Source of the DNA: Gillisia sp. Hel1_33_143
GTDB lineage: Bacteria > Bacteroidota > Bacteroidia > Flavobacteriales > Flavobacteriaceae
Direction of reading: 5' to 3'
Length of the DNA stretch: 64,000 nt
Assembly: GCF_900104765.1 (NCBI RefSeq)
Contig: NZ_LT629737.1
Location: forward strand, 2,790,001 to 2,854,000
Shown piece by piece: positions 53,721 to 62,098 of the stretch (its first letter is position 1; every line of letters starts with the position of its first letter). Under the pieces are notes generated by a model. That model searched no databases, had not been told where the DNA came from, and saw only the letters and a program-made list of their open reading frames with translations. The translations under genes and the position numbers were made by a program.

Positions 53721-55538
53721 ATGGAGCATTTTGTTGTATCGGCACGAAAATACCGTCCTCAAACATTTAAAGATGTTGTAGGGCAGCAGGCAATTACCAA
53801 TACGCTGCTTAATGCTATAGAACATAATCATCTTGCCCAAGCATTGTTGTTTACCGGTCCAAGAGGTGTTGGTAAGACTACCTGTGCGCGTATTCTGGCT
53901 AAAATGATCAACCATGATGGAACTCAAAAACCGGATGAAGATTTTGCCTTTAATATCTTTGAGCTAGATGCTGCTTCCAATAACTCTGTAGATGATATTC
54001 GAAATTTGATAGATCAGGTTAGAATACCGCCACAAGTTGGAAAATATAAAGTTTACATTATTGATGAGGTGCACATGCTTTCTGCATCTGCCTTTAATGC
54101 TTTTTTAAAGACTCTAGAAGAACCACCTAAGCATGCTATTTTTATTTTAGCAACTACAGAAAAGCACAAGATCATTCCAACTATCCTTTCAAGATGCCAG
54201 ATCTTCGATTTTAAAAGAATTACCGTTACAGACGCCAAGAATTATCTAGGCTATATTGCTGAACAGGAAGGAGTGAATGCAGAAGAAGATGCTTTACATA
54301 TTATCGCTCAAAAAGCAGATGGAGCTATGCGTGATGCTCTTTCTATTTATGACAGAGTGGTAAGTTTTAGCGGAGCCAATCTTACCAGACAATCTGTTAC
54401 AGAGAATTTGAATGTTTTAGATTATGAGACCTATCTAAACATGACGCAACTTATTCTTGAAAATAATATCCCGCAACTACTTACAGATTTTAATGAGATA
54501 TTATCTCATGGTTTTGATGGGCATCACTTTATATCTGGTCTGGCTTCTCACTTTAGAGATCTCATGGTATGTAAAGATCCTAAAACAATCAATCTATTAG
54601 AGGTTGGAGAAACTAGTAAAGCAAAATATTTTGATCAATCTCAGCAAACCACAATGCAATATCTGCTTAAAGGAATTGAAATGGCAAATGATTGTGATCT
54701 AAAGTATAAAAGCAGTCGCAATCAACGACTACTTGTTGAACTTTGCCTAATGCAGCTTGCCTCTATCACTTTTGATGGAGAAAAAAAAAACTCTGAGCCC
54801 TTCATAATTCCTGCAGCAAATTTTGCTGAAGCTTCTTCTCCTACTGCATTATCTCCAGAGAAAAAATCTCTTGTTCGAGATAACGAACATTCTTCTGTGT
54901 CTGCGATAGAAACAGTACCAACTATAACCAGTGAAGTGCAACCCACTTTTGAAAAAAGGGAGCAAGAGAAAATTTCTGAAAATCCATATAAAGAGAAAGA
55001 AGAAATTTCTGAAGCTAAAGCAGAAACTGTAGCGCATGAATCTATACCTCTTCCAAGTCCTCCTTCAGAAGTTAGATCTGAAAAGGTTTCCGGACTTTCC
55101 TTAAAAAGTATAAGAGCCAAAAAAGAGATCCTTGCTAGAAAGAGTGAGGTAAATGCCAATACTATTGAAGAGAAGAATGAAGAGTTTACAGAAAATCAAC
55201 TTCAGGCCGGCTGGGATGAGTATATACATAGGCTTAAGCATAAAGGCTCGAAGATATTGGCATCTATCATGGAAACAGATATGCCAAAATTAAAGGGTAA
55301 GGTAATAGAGGTTACCTTGCCAAATGAAACTATGAAAAATGATCTTGAAAAAGGTCAACATCAGCTCATAAGTTTTTTGAAAAAGAAACTCCAAAATACT
55401 TTTATAAGTCTTGAGATCACTGTTAATGAGCAAGCCGTTAAAAAGTATGCTTACTCTAATATTGAGAAATTCAATAAGCTGAAGGAGAAAAATCCGCTGA
55501 TAGAAAAATTAAGAACAACTTTTGATTTAGACGTATAA
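53721..55538 (+). CDS. dnaX: DNA polymerase III subunit tau (and possibly gamma by slippage)
   Basis: 605 residues. AAA+ clamp-loader ATPase with GPRGVGKTT (46-54), DEVHML (115-120) and the sensor region ILSRCQ; domain III ends near residue 350. The four zinc cysteines of E. coli DnaX are absent, as I recall for flavobacteria. From about 360 a charged low-complexity linker leads to a C-terminal domain (about 490-605) for polymerase contacts. An A10 run at 54781-54790 (codons 354-357) lies exactly at the end of domain III, and both other frames meet a stop within a few codons. miaE follows after 2 bases. Confidence 0.93.
   Translation: MEHFVVSARKYRPQTFKDVVGQQAITNTLLNAIEHNHLAQALLFTGPRGVGKTTCARILAKMINHDGTQKPDEDFAFNIFELDAASNNSVDDIRNLIDQVRIPPQVGKYKVYIIDEVHMLSASAFNAFLKTLEEPPKHAIFILATTEKHKIIPTILSRCQIFDFKRITVTDAKNYLGYIAEQEGVNAEEDALHIIAQKADGAMRDALSIYDRVVSFSGANLTRQSVTENLNVLDYETYLNMTQLILENNIPQLLTDFNEILSHGFDGHHFISGLASHFRDLMVCKDPKTINLLEVGETSKAKYFDQSQQTTMQYLLKGIEMANDCDLKYKSSRNQRLLVELCLMQLASITFDGEKKNSEPFIIPAANFAEASSPTALSPEKKSLVRDNEHSSVSAIETVPTITSEVQPTFEKREQEKISENPYKEKEEISEAKAETVAHESIPLPSPPSEVRSEKVSGLSLKSIRAKKEILARKSEVNANTIEEKNEEFTENQLQAGWDEYIHRLKHKGSKILASIMETDMPKLKGKVIEVTLPNETMKNDLEKGQHQLISFLKKKLQNTFISLEITVNEQAVKKYAYSNIEKFNKLKEKNPLIEKLRTTFDLDV
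54781..54790 (+). promoter_or_regulatory. A10 slippery run in dnaX, possible frameshift or transcriptional slippage site
   Basis: GGAG immediately precedes ten A. Reading GAA AAA AAA AAC in frame; one extra A or a -1 shift gives AAA CTC TGA, stop at 54793-54795, so a product of 358 residues; one fewer A or a +1 shift gives a stop (TAA) at 54803-54805, about 361 residues. An imperfect CAGCAAA/TTTGCTG palindrome is nearby at 54813-54827. Confidence 0.45.
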
Positions 55539-55540
55539 CT

Positions 55541-56122
55541 ATGCTTGGTTTAAAATTACCTACAGACCCCAGATGGGCTCATATTGCAGAAAAGAATATA
55601 GAAGAGATCTTAATAGATCATGCTTATTGTGAGCAAAAGGCCGCATCTACGGCTATTTCTCTTATCGTTTCTTTTCCGGAGTATTCTGAACTTGTTACAG
55701 AAATGACCTCTTTAGCTAGAGAAGAGATGGGACATTTTAAAATGGTTCATGACAAACTTTTAGCCCGTGGTTATGTAATGGGGTGGGATCGAAAGGATGA
55801 ATATGTAATTAAGCTGAGAGCGTTTTTTCCTAAAGGTGGTAGCAGAGTAACACAATTAGTACATAGATTATTGATTGCTGCTTTAATAGAAGCAAGAAGT
55901 TGCGAACGCTTTAGATTGTTATCTGAAGAACTACAAGAAGCAGAATTAAGAGATTTTTATAAGCATCTAATGATAAGCGAAGCAAACCATTATACGCTAT
56001 TCTTAAATTTCGCTAGAAAATATGGAGATAGAAAAGAAGTAGATCAAAAATGGCAGGAACTATTAGTCTTTGAAGCAGAGATCATAAAAGATCTCGGCAC
56101 TAAGGAGAGCATCCACGGATAA
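55541..56122 (+). CDS. miaE: tRNA-(ms2io6A)-hydroxylase
   Basis: 193 residues. Ferritin-like diiron protein with ligands E31 in YCEQKAAS, EEMGH (E62, H65) and the second pair in ISEANHYTLF. It hydroxylates 2-methylthio-isopentenyl-A37 in tRNA. It lies 2 bases after dnaX on the same strand, so is co-transcribed, and its stop is only 2 bases from the convergent ppx stop. Confidence 0.92.
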   Translation: MLGLKLPTDPRWAHIAEKNIEEILIDHAYCEQKAASTAISLIVSFPEYSELVTEMTSLAREEMGHFKMVHDKLLARGYVMGWDRKDEYVIKLRAFFPKGGSRVTQLVHRLLIAALIEARSCERFRLLSEELQEAELRDFYKHLMISEANHYTLFLNFARKYGDRKEVDQKWQELLVFEAEIIKDLGTKESIHG

Positions 56123-56124
56123 AT

Positions 56125-57021
56125 TTAACTATCTAATTTCTCTTGATATAAAGATTTTATGATACCATCTGCCAATCCAATTTTTGGAACATAAATTCTT
56201 CTTGCCTTGGTCCATTTCATAGCAGAAAGATAAATTTTTGTAGCGGGTATAATAACATCTGCTCTATCTGCATTTAAATTCAATTCTGTGATACGCTCTT
56301 CATAAGTAAAAGAGTTTAGGAGCTGATAGTAAGAACTTAGGTACAAAAAGCTTAGAGGTTTTCCAACAGCCTTTCCGGAACTTTTAAAGATGTTATTGAT
56401 ATTTCCTCCAGATCCTATTAGATCTATTTTGTGATAAGGATGAGTTACTTTCTTGATCCAAGATTCTACTTCTTCCCACAAATCTGGTTCTACTATATTT
56501 TTTAGCAATCTTACCGTTCCTAATTTAAAAGATCTAGATGCTATTGTATGCCCTTCAGAATATAGCGTAAACTCTGTACTTCCTCCTCCCACATCTACAT
56601 AGAGATAGGTCTTATCACTGTGTATTAATGCATGTAGATCTGTTGCAGCAATTATGGAAGCTTCATGATTACCGTCTATAATATCAATCTTAACACCTGT
56701 TTCTCGCAAAATAAGATCTGCAACCTCTTGCCCATTGTTTGCCTCCCGCATGGCAGAAGTAGCACAAGCCTGATATTTATCAATTTTGTGAGATTTCATC
56801 AATAATTGAAAAGCCTGCATAGTATCTACCATTCTACTTGTATTCTCTTCAGAAATTATTTTATTCATAAAAACATCAGACCCAAGTCTAATTGGAACTC
56901 TTACCAAAGAAGTCTTCTTAAAAATAGGTTCTTTATCTGGTTGCTCTGTTATAGTAGATATTAATAACCTTACGGCATTAGAACCTATATCTATAGCGGC
57001 GTATTTTCTTTGTTGGATCAC
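56125..57021 (-). CDS. ppx: Ppx/GppA-family exopolyphosphatase-like phosphatase
   Basis: 298 residues, only the two actin-like ATPase domains, without the C-terminal HD domain of E. coli Ppx. KYAAIDIGSNAVRLLIS at the N-terminus, SAMREANNG, and YVDVGGGSTEFTLYS. It degrades polyphosphate or hydrolyses pppGpp. It overlaps the ppk1 stop by 4 bases, so is translated with it. Last gene of the pdxH-sixA-ppk1-ppx operon. Confidence 0.92.
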   Translation of the reverse strand: MIQQRKYAAIDIGSNAVRLLISTITEQPDKEPIFKKTSLVRVPIRLGSDVFMNKIISEENTSRMVDTMQAFQLLMKSHKIDKYQACATSAMREANNGQEVADLILRETGVKIDIIDGNHEASIIAATDLHALIHSDKTYLYVDVGGGSTEFTLYSEGHTIASRSFKLGTVRLLKNIVEPDLWEEVESWIKKVTHPYHKIDLIGSGGNINNIFKSSGKAVGKPLSFLYLSSYYQLLNSFTYEERITELNLNADRADVIIPATKIYLSAMKWTKARRIYVPKIGLADGIIKSLYQEKLDS

Positions 57022-59120
57022 TGTTGGTAGTTTTCTAATTTCTTCTGATAATATTCATACAAAGCAAATTGAGATCTTATCTTAGGTTGATCATTTCTTC
57101 TATACGCGTTATCCTGATCTAAGCAATAAATTCTTGCCTTTACATTGTCTTCCCAGCTTATATTAAAGGTATCTAAGATTTCATTCTTTATATCTTCATC
57201 GTAGATGGGACATGATACTTCTACTCTAAGATCCATATTTCTTGTCATCCAATCTGCAGAAGATATATATATCTTATTATTTCCAGCATTTTCAAAAATA
57301 TAAACTCGCGGATGCTCCAGAAACTTATCTATGATACTTATAGCTTCAATATTTTCGCTCATTCCGGGAACACCGGGAATTAACGAACAGATTCCACGTA
57401 CAATCAATTTTATCTTGACTCCCGCTCTACTGGCATCATAAAGCTTATCTATCAATGTAAAGTCAGACAAACTATTCAGCTTTAATTTAATTCCGCTAGG
57501 TTTACCTGCTTGCGCATTTTCGATCTCTGTAGTAATAAGCTTAATAATTGCAGTTCTGGTATAATGTGGAGATACTAATAAATGTTTGTACCTACTCACT
57601 TTATAGTTAATCTCAAAAAAGTCGAATACCTTGTTGATTTCTTTTAAAAGCTCTTGATTTCCTGTAAAAAGAGTATAATCTGTATAGATCTTAGAAGTAG
57701 ATTCATTAAAATTCCCGGTGCTTAAAAAGCCGTATTTAATAAGTTTTCCATTCTCTTCTCTTTCTATAACACAGGTTTTACAATGAACTTTTAGTCCGGT
57801 TACACCAAAAATAAGTTCTACTCCCTCTTGCTGCATCTGTTCTGCATACCTAATATTGGCAACTTCATCAAACCTCGCCCTTAATTCTATTTGGACAGTT
57901 ACTTTTTTTCCGTTTTTCACCGCATTTATAAGGGAGCTTGCAATGTGAGAGATCTTTGCCAATCTATATATGGTGATCTTAATGGTTCTTACCTTAGGAT
58001 CTAGCGCTGCTTCTCTAAGAAACTTTACTACATATTGAAATGTTTGATATGGCGTATAAAGTAAATAATCCTTTTTAGCAATAAAACCTAACAAGCTCCC
58101 CTGAAGCACTAATCCTGGAATTGGAAGTGGGTCTATAGGCTTGTACAATAATTTATCATTTCCGAGACTAGGAAAATCCATATAATCTCTTCTGTTATGA
58201 TACCTACCCCCAGGAATAATACTATCTGTAGAATCTATTCCCATTTTGCTCATTAGGTAACCAAGTGTATCTTCGTCTATATTCATATCATAGACAAATC
58301 TTACAGGATCTCCTTTTATCCTGTCTTTAACACTCATAGAAATCTTTTCGATAAAACTCTTACTAAGATCACTATCAATATCTAATTCTGCATCTCGTGT
58401 GATCTTTATCATATGTGCAGAGACACTCTCATATTCAAAAATGTTGAAAATGGTCTTAAGATTAAATCTTATAAGATCATCTAAAAGAATAATATATTGC
58501 TTGCCATCTTCTTCCGGAAGCACCACGAAGCGATTAATACTTCTTGGAATTTCTATAAGTACATACTTCTTATCTCGAATATGTCTATTTAATAATTTTG
58601 AGATACCTTGTTGAGGAACTTCTTCCTTCATCACCATCTTTACTGCTAAATAGGCTGCACTATCTTTTAAACTAGGTACTCTAACTAGATCATTAAGAAT
58701 TATAGTTACCAATGCGGGACTCACTTTGGTTAGAAAATAATTCTTTATAAAGATCTCTTGAGATTCTGAAACTTGTTTTTCATTGATAATAAAAATATCA
58801 TGATCGCGAAGATTGTCCTGAATTTTATCTAAAACTCTTAAACTCTCAGATTGCTGTTCTATCACTATTTGTGTGATCTCCTCTAATAATTTACCAGCTT
58901 TTATACCTCCAAGAACGCTTTTTGCACTTTTCCCTGCCAGATCAATTCTTTTAATAGTAGCATAACGCACCTTAAAAAATTCATCTAAATTATTTGAAAA
59001 TATTCCTAAAAATCTAAGCCTTTCAATAAGAGGAACAGACTCATCTTCTGCTTCCTGAAGTACTCTTGCATTAAACTGAAGCCAACTTAATTCTCTATTA
59101 ATATATTGATTATGATTCAT
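57018..59120 (-). CDS. ppk1: polyphosphate kinase 1
   Basis: 700 residues. N-terminal NRELSWLQFNARVLQEAED; two phospholipase-D-like catalytic halves: VQIELRARFDEVANIRYAEQ and GLKVHCKTCVIERE with the phospho-accepting His (VHCKT), and YISSADWMTRNMDLRVEVSC near the C-terminus. It makes polyphosphate from ATP reversibly. Upstream sixA is 5 bases away. Confidence 0.96.
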   Translation of the reverse strand: MNHNQYINRELSWLQFNARVLQEAEDESVPLIERLRFLGIFSNNLDEFFKVRYATIKRIDLAGKSAKSVLGGIKAGKLLEEITQIVIEQQSESLRVLDKIQDNLRDHDIFIINEKQVSESQEIFIKNYFLTKVSPALVTIILNDLVRVPSLKDSAAYLAVKMVMKEEVPQQGISKLLNRHIRDKKYVLIEIPRSINRFVVLPEEDGKQYIILLDDLIRFNLKTIFNIFEYESVSAHMIKITRDAELDIDSDLSKSFIEKISMSVKDRIKGDPVRFVYDMNIDEDTLGYLMSKMGIDSTDSIIPGGRYHNRRDYMDFPSLGNDKLLYKPIDPLPIPGLVLQGSLLGFIAKKDYLLYTPYQTFQYVVKFLREAALDPKVRTIKITIYRLAKISHIASSLINAVKNGKKVTVQIELRARFDEVANIRYAEQMQQEGVELIFGVTGLKVHCKTCVIEREENGKLIKYGFLSTGNFNESTSKIYTDYTLFTGNQELLKEINKVFDFFEINYKVSRYKHLLVSPHYTRTAIIKLITTEIENAQAGKPSGIKLKLNSLSDFTLIDKLYDASRAGVKIKLIVRGICSLIPGVPGMSENIEAISIIDKFLEHPRVYIFENAGNNKIYISSADWMTRNMDLRVEVSCPIYDEDIKNEILDTFNISWEDNVKARIYCLDQDNAYRRNDQPKIRSQFALYEYYQKKLENYQQ

Positions 59121-59125
59121 GTAAC

Positions 59126-59611
59126 TTATCGTACGTTTTTGGGGAACAAGTGTAAAATTATTTTTCCTTTTTTAAGGACTTTCCAGGTATTTACTTCAAG
59201 ATCTAATATAACAAGTCCTGTGGTTGGTATATTCTCAAAATATATATCTCCAAGACTATTTACTAATTCTGTAATTGCTGGATTATGGCCAAATACCATG
59301 AGCACATTCACAGAATCATCACAAGATTCTATTTGAAACTTAAGATCTGGTTTGCTAAAAGTATATAATCTACTTTTCACAAAAAAATCTGAATCTTTAA
59401 TTTGCAATTTATTCTTAAAGATCTTTGCAGTTTCTAATGCTCTTACAGCATCACTAGACCAAATTACATCCGGCTTATTTTGCGACATGTTATAAGTTCT
59501 AAAGACAACTTCTGCATCTTTATAAGCTCTTTCTTTAAGGGGTCTTTCATGATCTGGCAAACGCTGTTCCCAGGATGATTTACCATGTCTAACCAAGATC
59601 AGTCTTTTCAT
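59126..59611 (-). CDS. SixA-like phosphohistidine phosphatase
   Basis: 161 residues. The histidine-phosphatase RHG motif is at the start (MKRLILVRHGKSSWEQ), with PLKERAYKDA, SDAVRALETAKIF and the second His in LMVFGHNPAITELV. Members remove phosphate from phosphohistidine (SixA) or small molecules. Placement between pdxH and ppk1, whose enzyme forms a phosphohistidine intermediate, is suggestive but not proof. 5 bases from ppk1 and 2 from pdxH. Confidence 0.88.
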   Translation of the reverse strand: MKRLILVRHGKSSWEQRLPDHERPLKERAYKDAEVVFRTYNMSQNKPDVIWSSDAVRALETAKIFKNKLQIKDSDFFVKSRLYTFSKPDLKFQIESCDDSVNVLMVFGHNPAITELVNSLGDIYFENIPTTGLVILDLEVNTWKVLKKGKIILHLFPKNVR

Positions 59612-59613
59612 AA

Positions 59614-60258
59614 TTAGGGTGCTAAACGTTTATAGGACCAAGAATTTTCGTCTTTTTCGAATAGAATTCTATCGTGAAGCCTGCTTTCTCTTCCTTGCCA
59701 AAATTCAATACTTACAGGTCTAACTAAATAGCCACCCCAGAATTGTGGTTTGGGAATTTCTTTCCCATTAAATTTTGCTTTTAACTCCTCTAGTTTTCTT
59801 TCCAAAACTTCTCTAGATTCTATTTTAGAACTTTGATTAGAAGCCCATGCTCCAAGCTGGCTCCCTTTTGGACGAGATCTAAAATATTCTTCTGCTTTCT
59901 CTTCAGAAGATCTTTCCGCTAAGCCTTTAATTATTACTTGTCGCTCTAATGTAGGCCAGAAAAAAGATATACAAACCTGGGGATTTTTAGCAATAGCCAA
60001 TCCCTTTTCTGAAGTGTAATTGGTATAGAAAATAAAGCCATCTTCACTATATTCCTTTAAAAGCACCACCCTACTTTTAGGAAATCCATCATCACCAATT
60101 GTAGAAACAGTCATAGCATTTACTTCATGCTGATCTTTTTGAGCTTCCATTTCTTCGAACCAGTTGGTAAACAATTGATAAGGATTACTTGAAATTTCAA
60201 ACTCTAAGAGCTTACCTTTAGTATAATTTCTTCTGTAATCTGCTAAGTTCTTACCCAT
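59614..60258 (-). CDS. pdxH: pyridoxamine/pyridoxine 5'-phosphate oxidase
   Basis: 214 residues, the family length. NAMTVSTIGDDGFPKSRVVL, FIFYTNYTSEKGLAIAKNP, QVIIKGLAERSSEEKAEEYF, SQLGAWAS and the C-terminal SIEFWQGRESRLHDRILFEK followed by WSYKRLAP. FMN enzyme that makes pyridoxal 5'-phosphate. First gene of the operon with sixA, ppk1 and ppx. Confidence 0.95.
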   Translation of the reverse strand: MGKNLADYRRNYTKGKLLEFEISSNPYQLFTNWFEEMEAQKDQHEVNAMTVSTIGDDGFPKSRVVLLKEYSEDGFIFYTNYTSEKGLAIAKNPQVCISFFWPTLERQVIIKGLAERSSEEKAEEYFRSRPKGSQLGAWASNQSSKIESREVLERKLEELKAKFNGKEIPKPQFWGGYLVRPVSIEFWQGRESRLHDRILFEKDENSWSYKRLAP

Positions 60259-60593
60259 AAAAAAAGTTTAATGCAATTTACAAGTTTAGAAAATAAGAGC
60301 AGTAAAAAAATACAAAGTTTAGAGGTCCTAATATTTTCTTAAAATCAAATTACACTGTTAACCGTAATATTTTAAAAATCAACACTTTAAGATTTTAACT
60401 TCATGAATACGTAGTTCTAAAGAAGTATTTTAACTATTATTTCAACCTTTTATCTAAAAGTTAAAATAATCTGCAATTAAAAGACTCTTTTAGTTTACTT
60501 TCGTAAAAATCAAATGATTCCCCCCGGATTCTGATTACGAAATTCTTAACCTACTATTAAAATTTAGCTAACTAATTTTAAAGTAGATTTCTA
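60259..60593. other. 335-base intergenic region
   Basis: AT-rich divergent region between pdxH and the 161-residue lipoprotein gene. Inverted repeats are present, e.g. TTTTAACT/AGTTAAAA at about 60430-60465, and a near-consensus box TACTTTCG at about 60498. A CCCCCC run sits near 60522. No open frame or RNA gene was recognised. Confidence 0.4.
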
Positions 60594-61079
60594 ATGACAT
60601 TTTTAAAACTTGAAGATTCCTCAAATCGCTCAATTTTATCCTATTTATGTCTAGCATTGATTTTAATCTCATTTTCTAGTTGTTCTGTACCTTCCATGTT
60701 GGATACAGATAATTACGGTAGAGATCATACTGTTTATGCTGTTGATTTTGATCCTAGAAATTTGAGCAGTATCACTATCTCCAAAATGGATGAAGGGAAT
60801 TGGGAAGATCTGGGTAAAGTTAGAAATAACGAAGAGGCGCGCTTTAATATCTCTATAGAAGGAGATTTTATGATTGTAAGTGCTAATAGCAAACAGATGG
60901 ATGAGCCAACTTACCAGACTTGGCTAAATCATGCACGCCAAGATTTAGGAATGTCTGTTGATGAAGAATATCATTTATTTTCCACAGTAGAAGATGGTTG
61001 GATTTATGAAATAGACTTAATAAAGAATCCTCTCTTAGAAGAAAGTGCTCACAGAATTTTAATGTATGAACAACGATAA
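60594..61079 (+). CDS. predicted lipoprotein, function unknown
   Basis: 161 residues. After a polar N-terminal stretch of about 12 residues, SILSYLCLALILISFSSC ends in Cys30 (lipobox FSSC). The mature part begins SVPSMLDTDNYGRDH and contains STVEDGWIYEIDLIKN. It is probably membrane anchored. The true start could be a few codons downstream, but no other Met precedes the hydrophobic core. A hairpin follows at 61101-61128. Confidence 0.7.
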   Translation: MTFLKLEDSSNRSILSYLCLALILISFSSCSVPSMLDTDNYGRDHTVYAVDFDPRNLSSITISKMDEGNWEDLGKVRNNEEARFNISIEGDFMIVSANSKQMDEPTYQTWLNHARQDLGMSVDEEYHLFSTVEDGWIYEIDLIKNPLLEESAHRILMYEQR

Positions 61080-61100
61080 TCCCTACTTTGTTGTTTATTC

Positions 61101-61128
61101 ATGGCTGCCTAATTTGGCGGCCATTTTT
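61101..61128 (+). terminator. terminator of the lipoprotein gene
   Basis: ATGGCTGCC (61101-61109) pairs with GGCGGCCAT (61116-61124) with one G-U pair and a 6-base loop, followed by TTTT. Confidence 0.75.
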
Positions 61129-61167
61129 GTACAAAAATAATAACTCCTACATATTAAATTTACTTAT

Positions 61168-61234
61168 TTTCCCCTATTTGAAGTAGTAATTAAAATATTG
61201 TAACTACCTGACTAATAAATTAAAATAGGGGAAA
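61168..61234. repeat. 12-base inverted repeat with 43-base loop
   Basis: TTTCCCCTATTT (61168-61179) and AAATAGGGGAAA (61223-61234) are perfect complements. The loop contains GTAGT...ACTAC that could extend the pairing. It lies in front of the secreted-protein genes; no T-run follows, so it is not a plain terminator. Function unknown. Confidence 0.5.
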
Positions 61235-61545
61235 TCCCTCCCTTATTTCTCAAAAAAACATGTATTTCATAGATGAAATTTAACATTACATCTAATAAAT
61301 TTCATATTCCTTTTTTAACTAAATTTTTAGAATAAATTTACTTTAGAATTAAGGCGAAAACGCAATTGACCCCAAATCGATTTGTTAAGATCTCCCCTAA
61401 AAATATCTTCAGCTTCAATTCTATTTCGAGAATACTAATTTATTGAACTAACATCTTTAATGAATATAATTTTAGTCATTAAGGAGATAAATAATTAAAT
61501 AGCTAGTTGATATTATTTCAACAAATCATTCCTAAAGAAAATATT

Positions 61546-62064
61546 ATGATCTGGAAAACTACTCTCTCCCTACTCTTTTTACTTCCAAGTTTTTTTGCTC
61601 TTTCTGCTCAAAATATAAAGGCTTACGAAATAACGGAGTACCTGGCACAAAATTCTAATAAAAAGACTAGTGTTAGTACAATGAAAACAAAGAGCAGTGC
61701 ACAAGCAGCAGTGCCGCTTCAGGTATTAGCTTACGATTTGGTTCCAACAGTATTTATTGAAAGTAATGAGATCAACGCTTATGATGAAAAGTCTCCAATT
61801 AAAGCTGAGGTTGATTTTAAATCCTTTTCAAAACTTTTAAAAGCGAACTCCCTTTTTGAAAAAGTGGAGCTTTTAGTTATAAAATTTGATGATGCTGCTT
61901 CGTTACCATCAACTATAGATTTTTCTAAAATATCAGGATTTAGCTCTTTAAAATATATCTATATCATTTGTCCATTCAATTGTTCAAATACCGAGATAGA
62001 AAAAATTGCTATGGAACTTCCTTCTGGAGTTGTATTGCTTTACTCCACCTCTATTCCTCAATAA
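61546..62064 (+). CDS. 172-residue secreted protein, function unknown
   Basis: Starts at ATG 61546 (MIWKTTLSLLFLLPSFFALS, signal peptide to about residue 22, ending SAQ); an ATG 13 codons upstream at 61507 would put hydrophilic residues before the signal. The mature part has a Lys/Ser/Ala-rich stretch, then an ordered region with PLQVLAYDLVPTVFIESNE and YIYIICPFNCSNTEIEK. No family recognised. It is 34 bases upstream of the large secreted-protein gene, so perhaps co-transcribed. Confidence 0.75.
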   Translation: MIWKTTLSLLFLLPSFFALSAQNIKAYEITEYLAQNSNKKTSVSTMKTKSSAQAAVPLQVLAYDLVPTVFIESNEINAYDEKSPIKAEVDFKSFSKLLKANSLFEKVELLVIKFDDAASLPSTIDFSKISGFSSLKYIYIICPFNCSNTEIEKIAMELPSGVVLLYSTSIPQ

Positions 62065-62098
62065 ATAGCATTAAACGTTTACTCTAATACGGCGTATT

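Larger units (their letters stand above)
61080..61545. other. 466-base intergenic region with two hairpins
   Basis: Contains the terminator at 61101-61128 and a 12-base inverted repeat at 61168-61179/61223-61234 (listed separately). A further TAATGA/TCATTA repeat lies near 61460 and AAGGAGAT at about 61480, far from any start. No open frame is seen. Confidence 0.5.
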
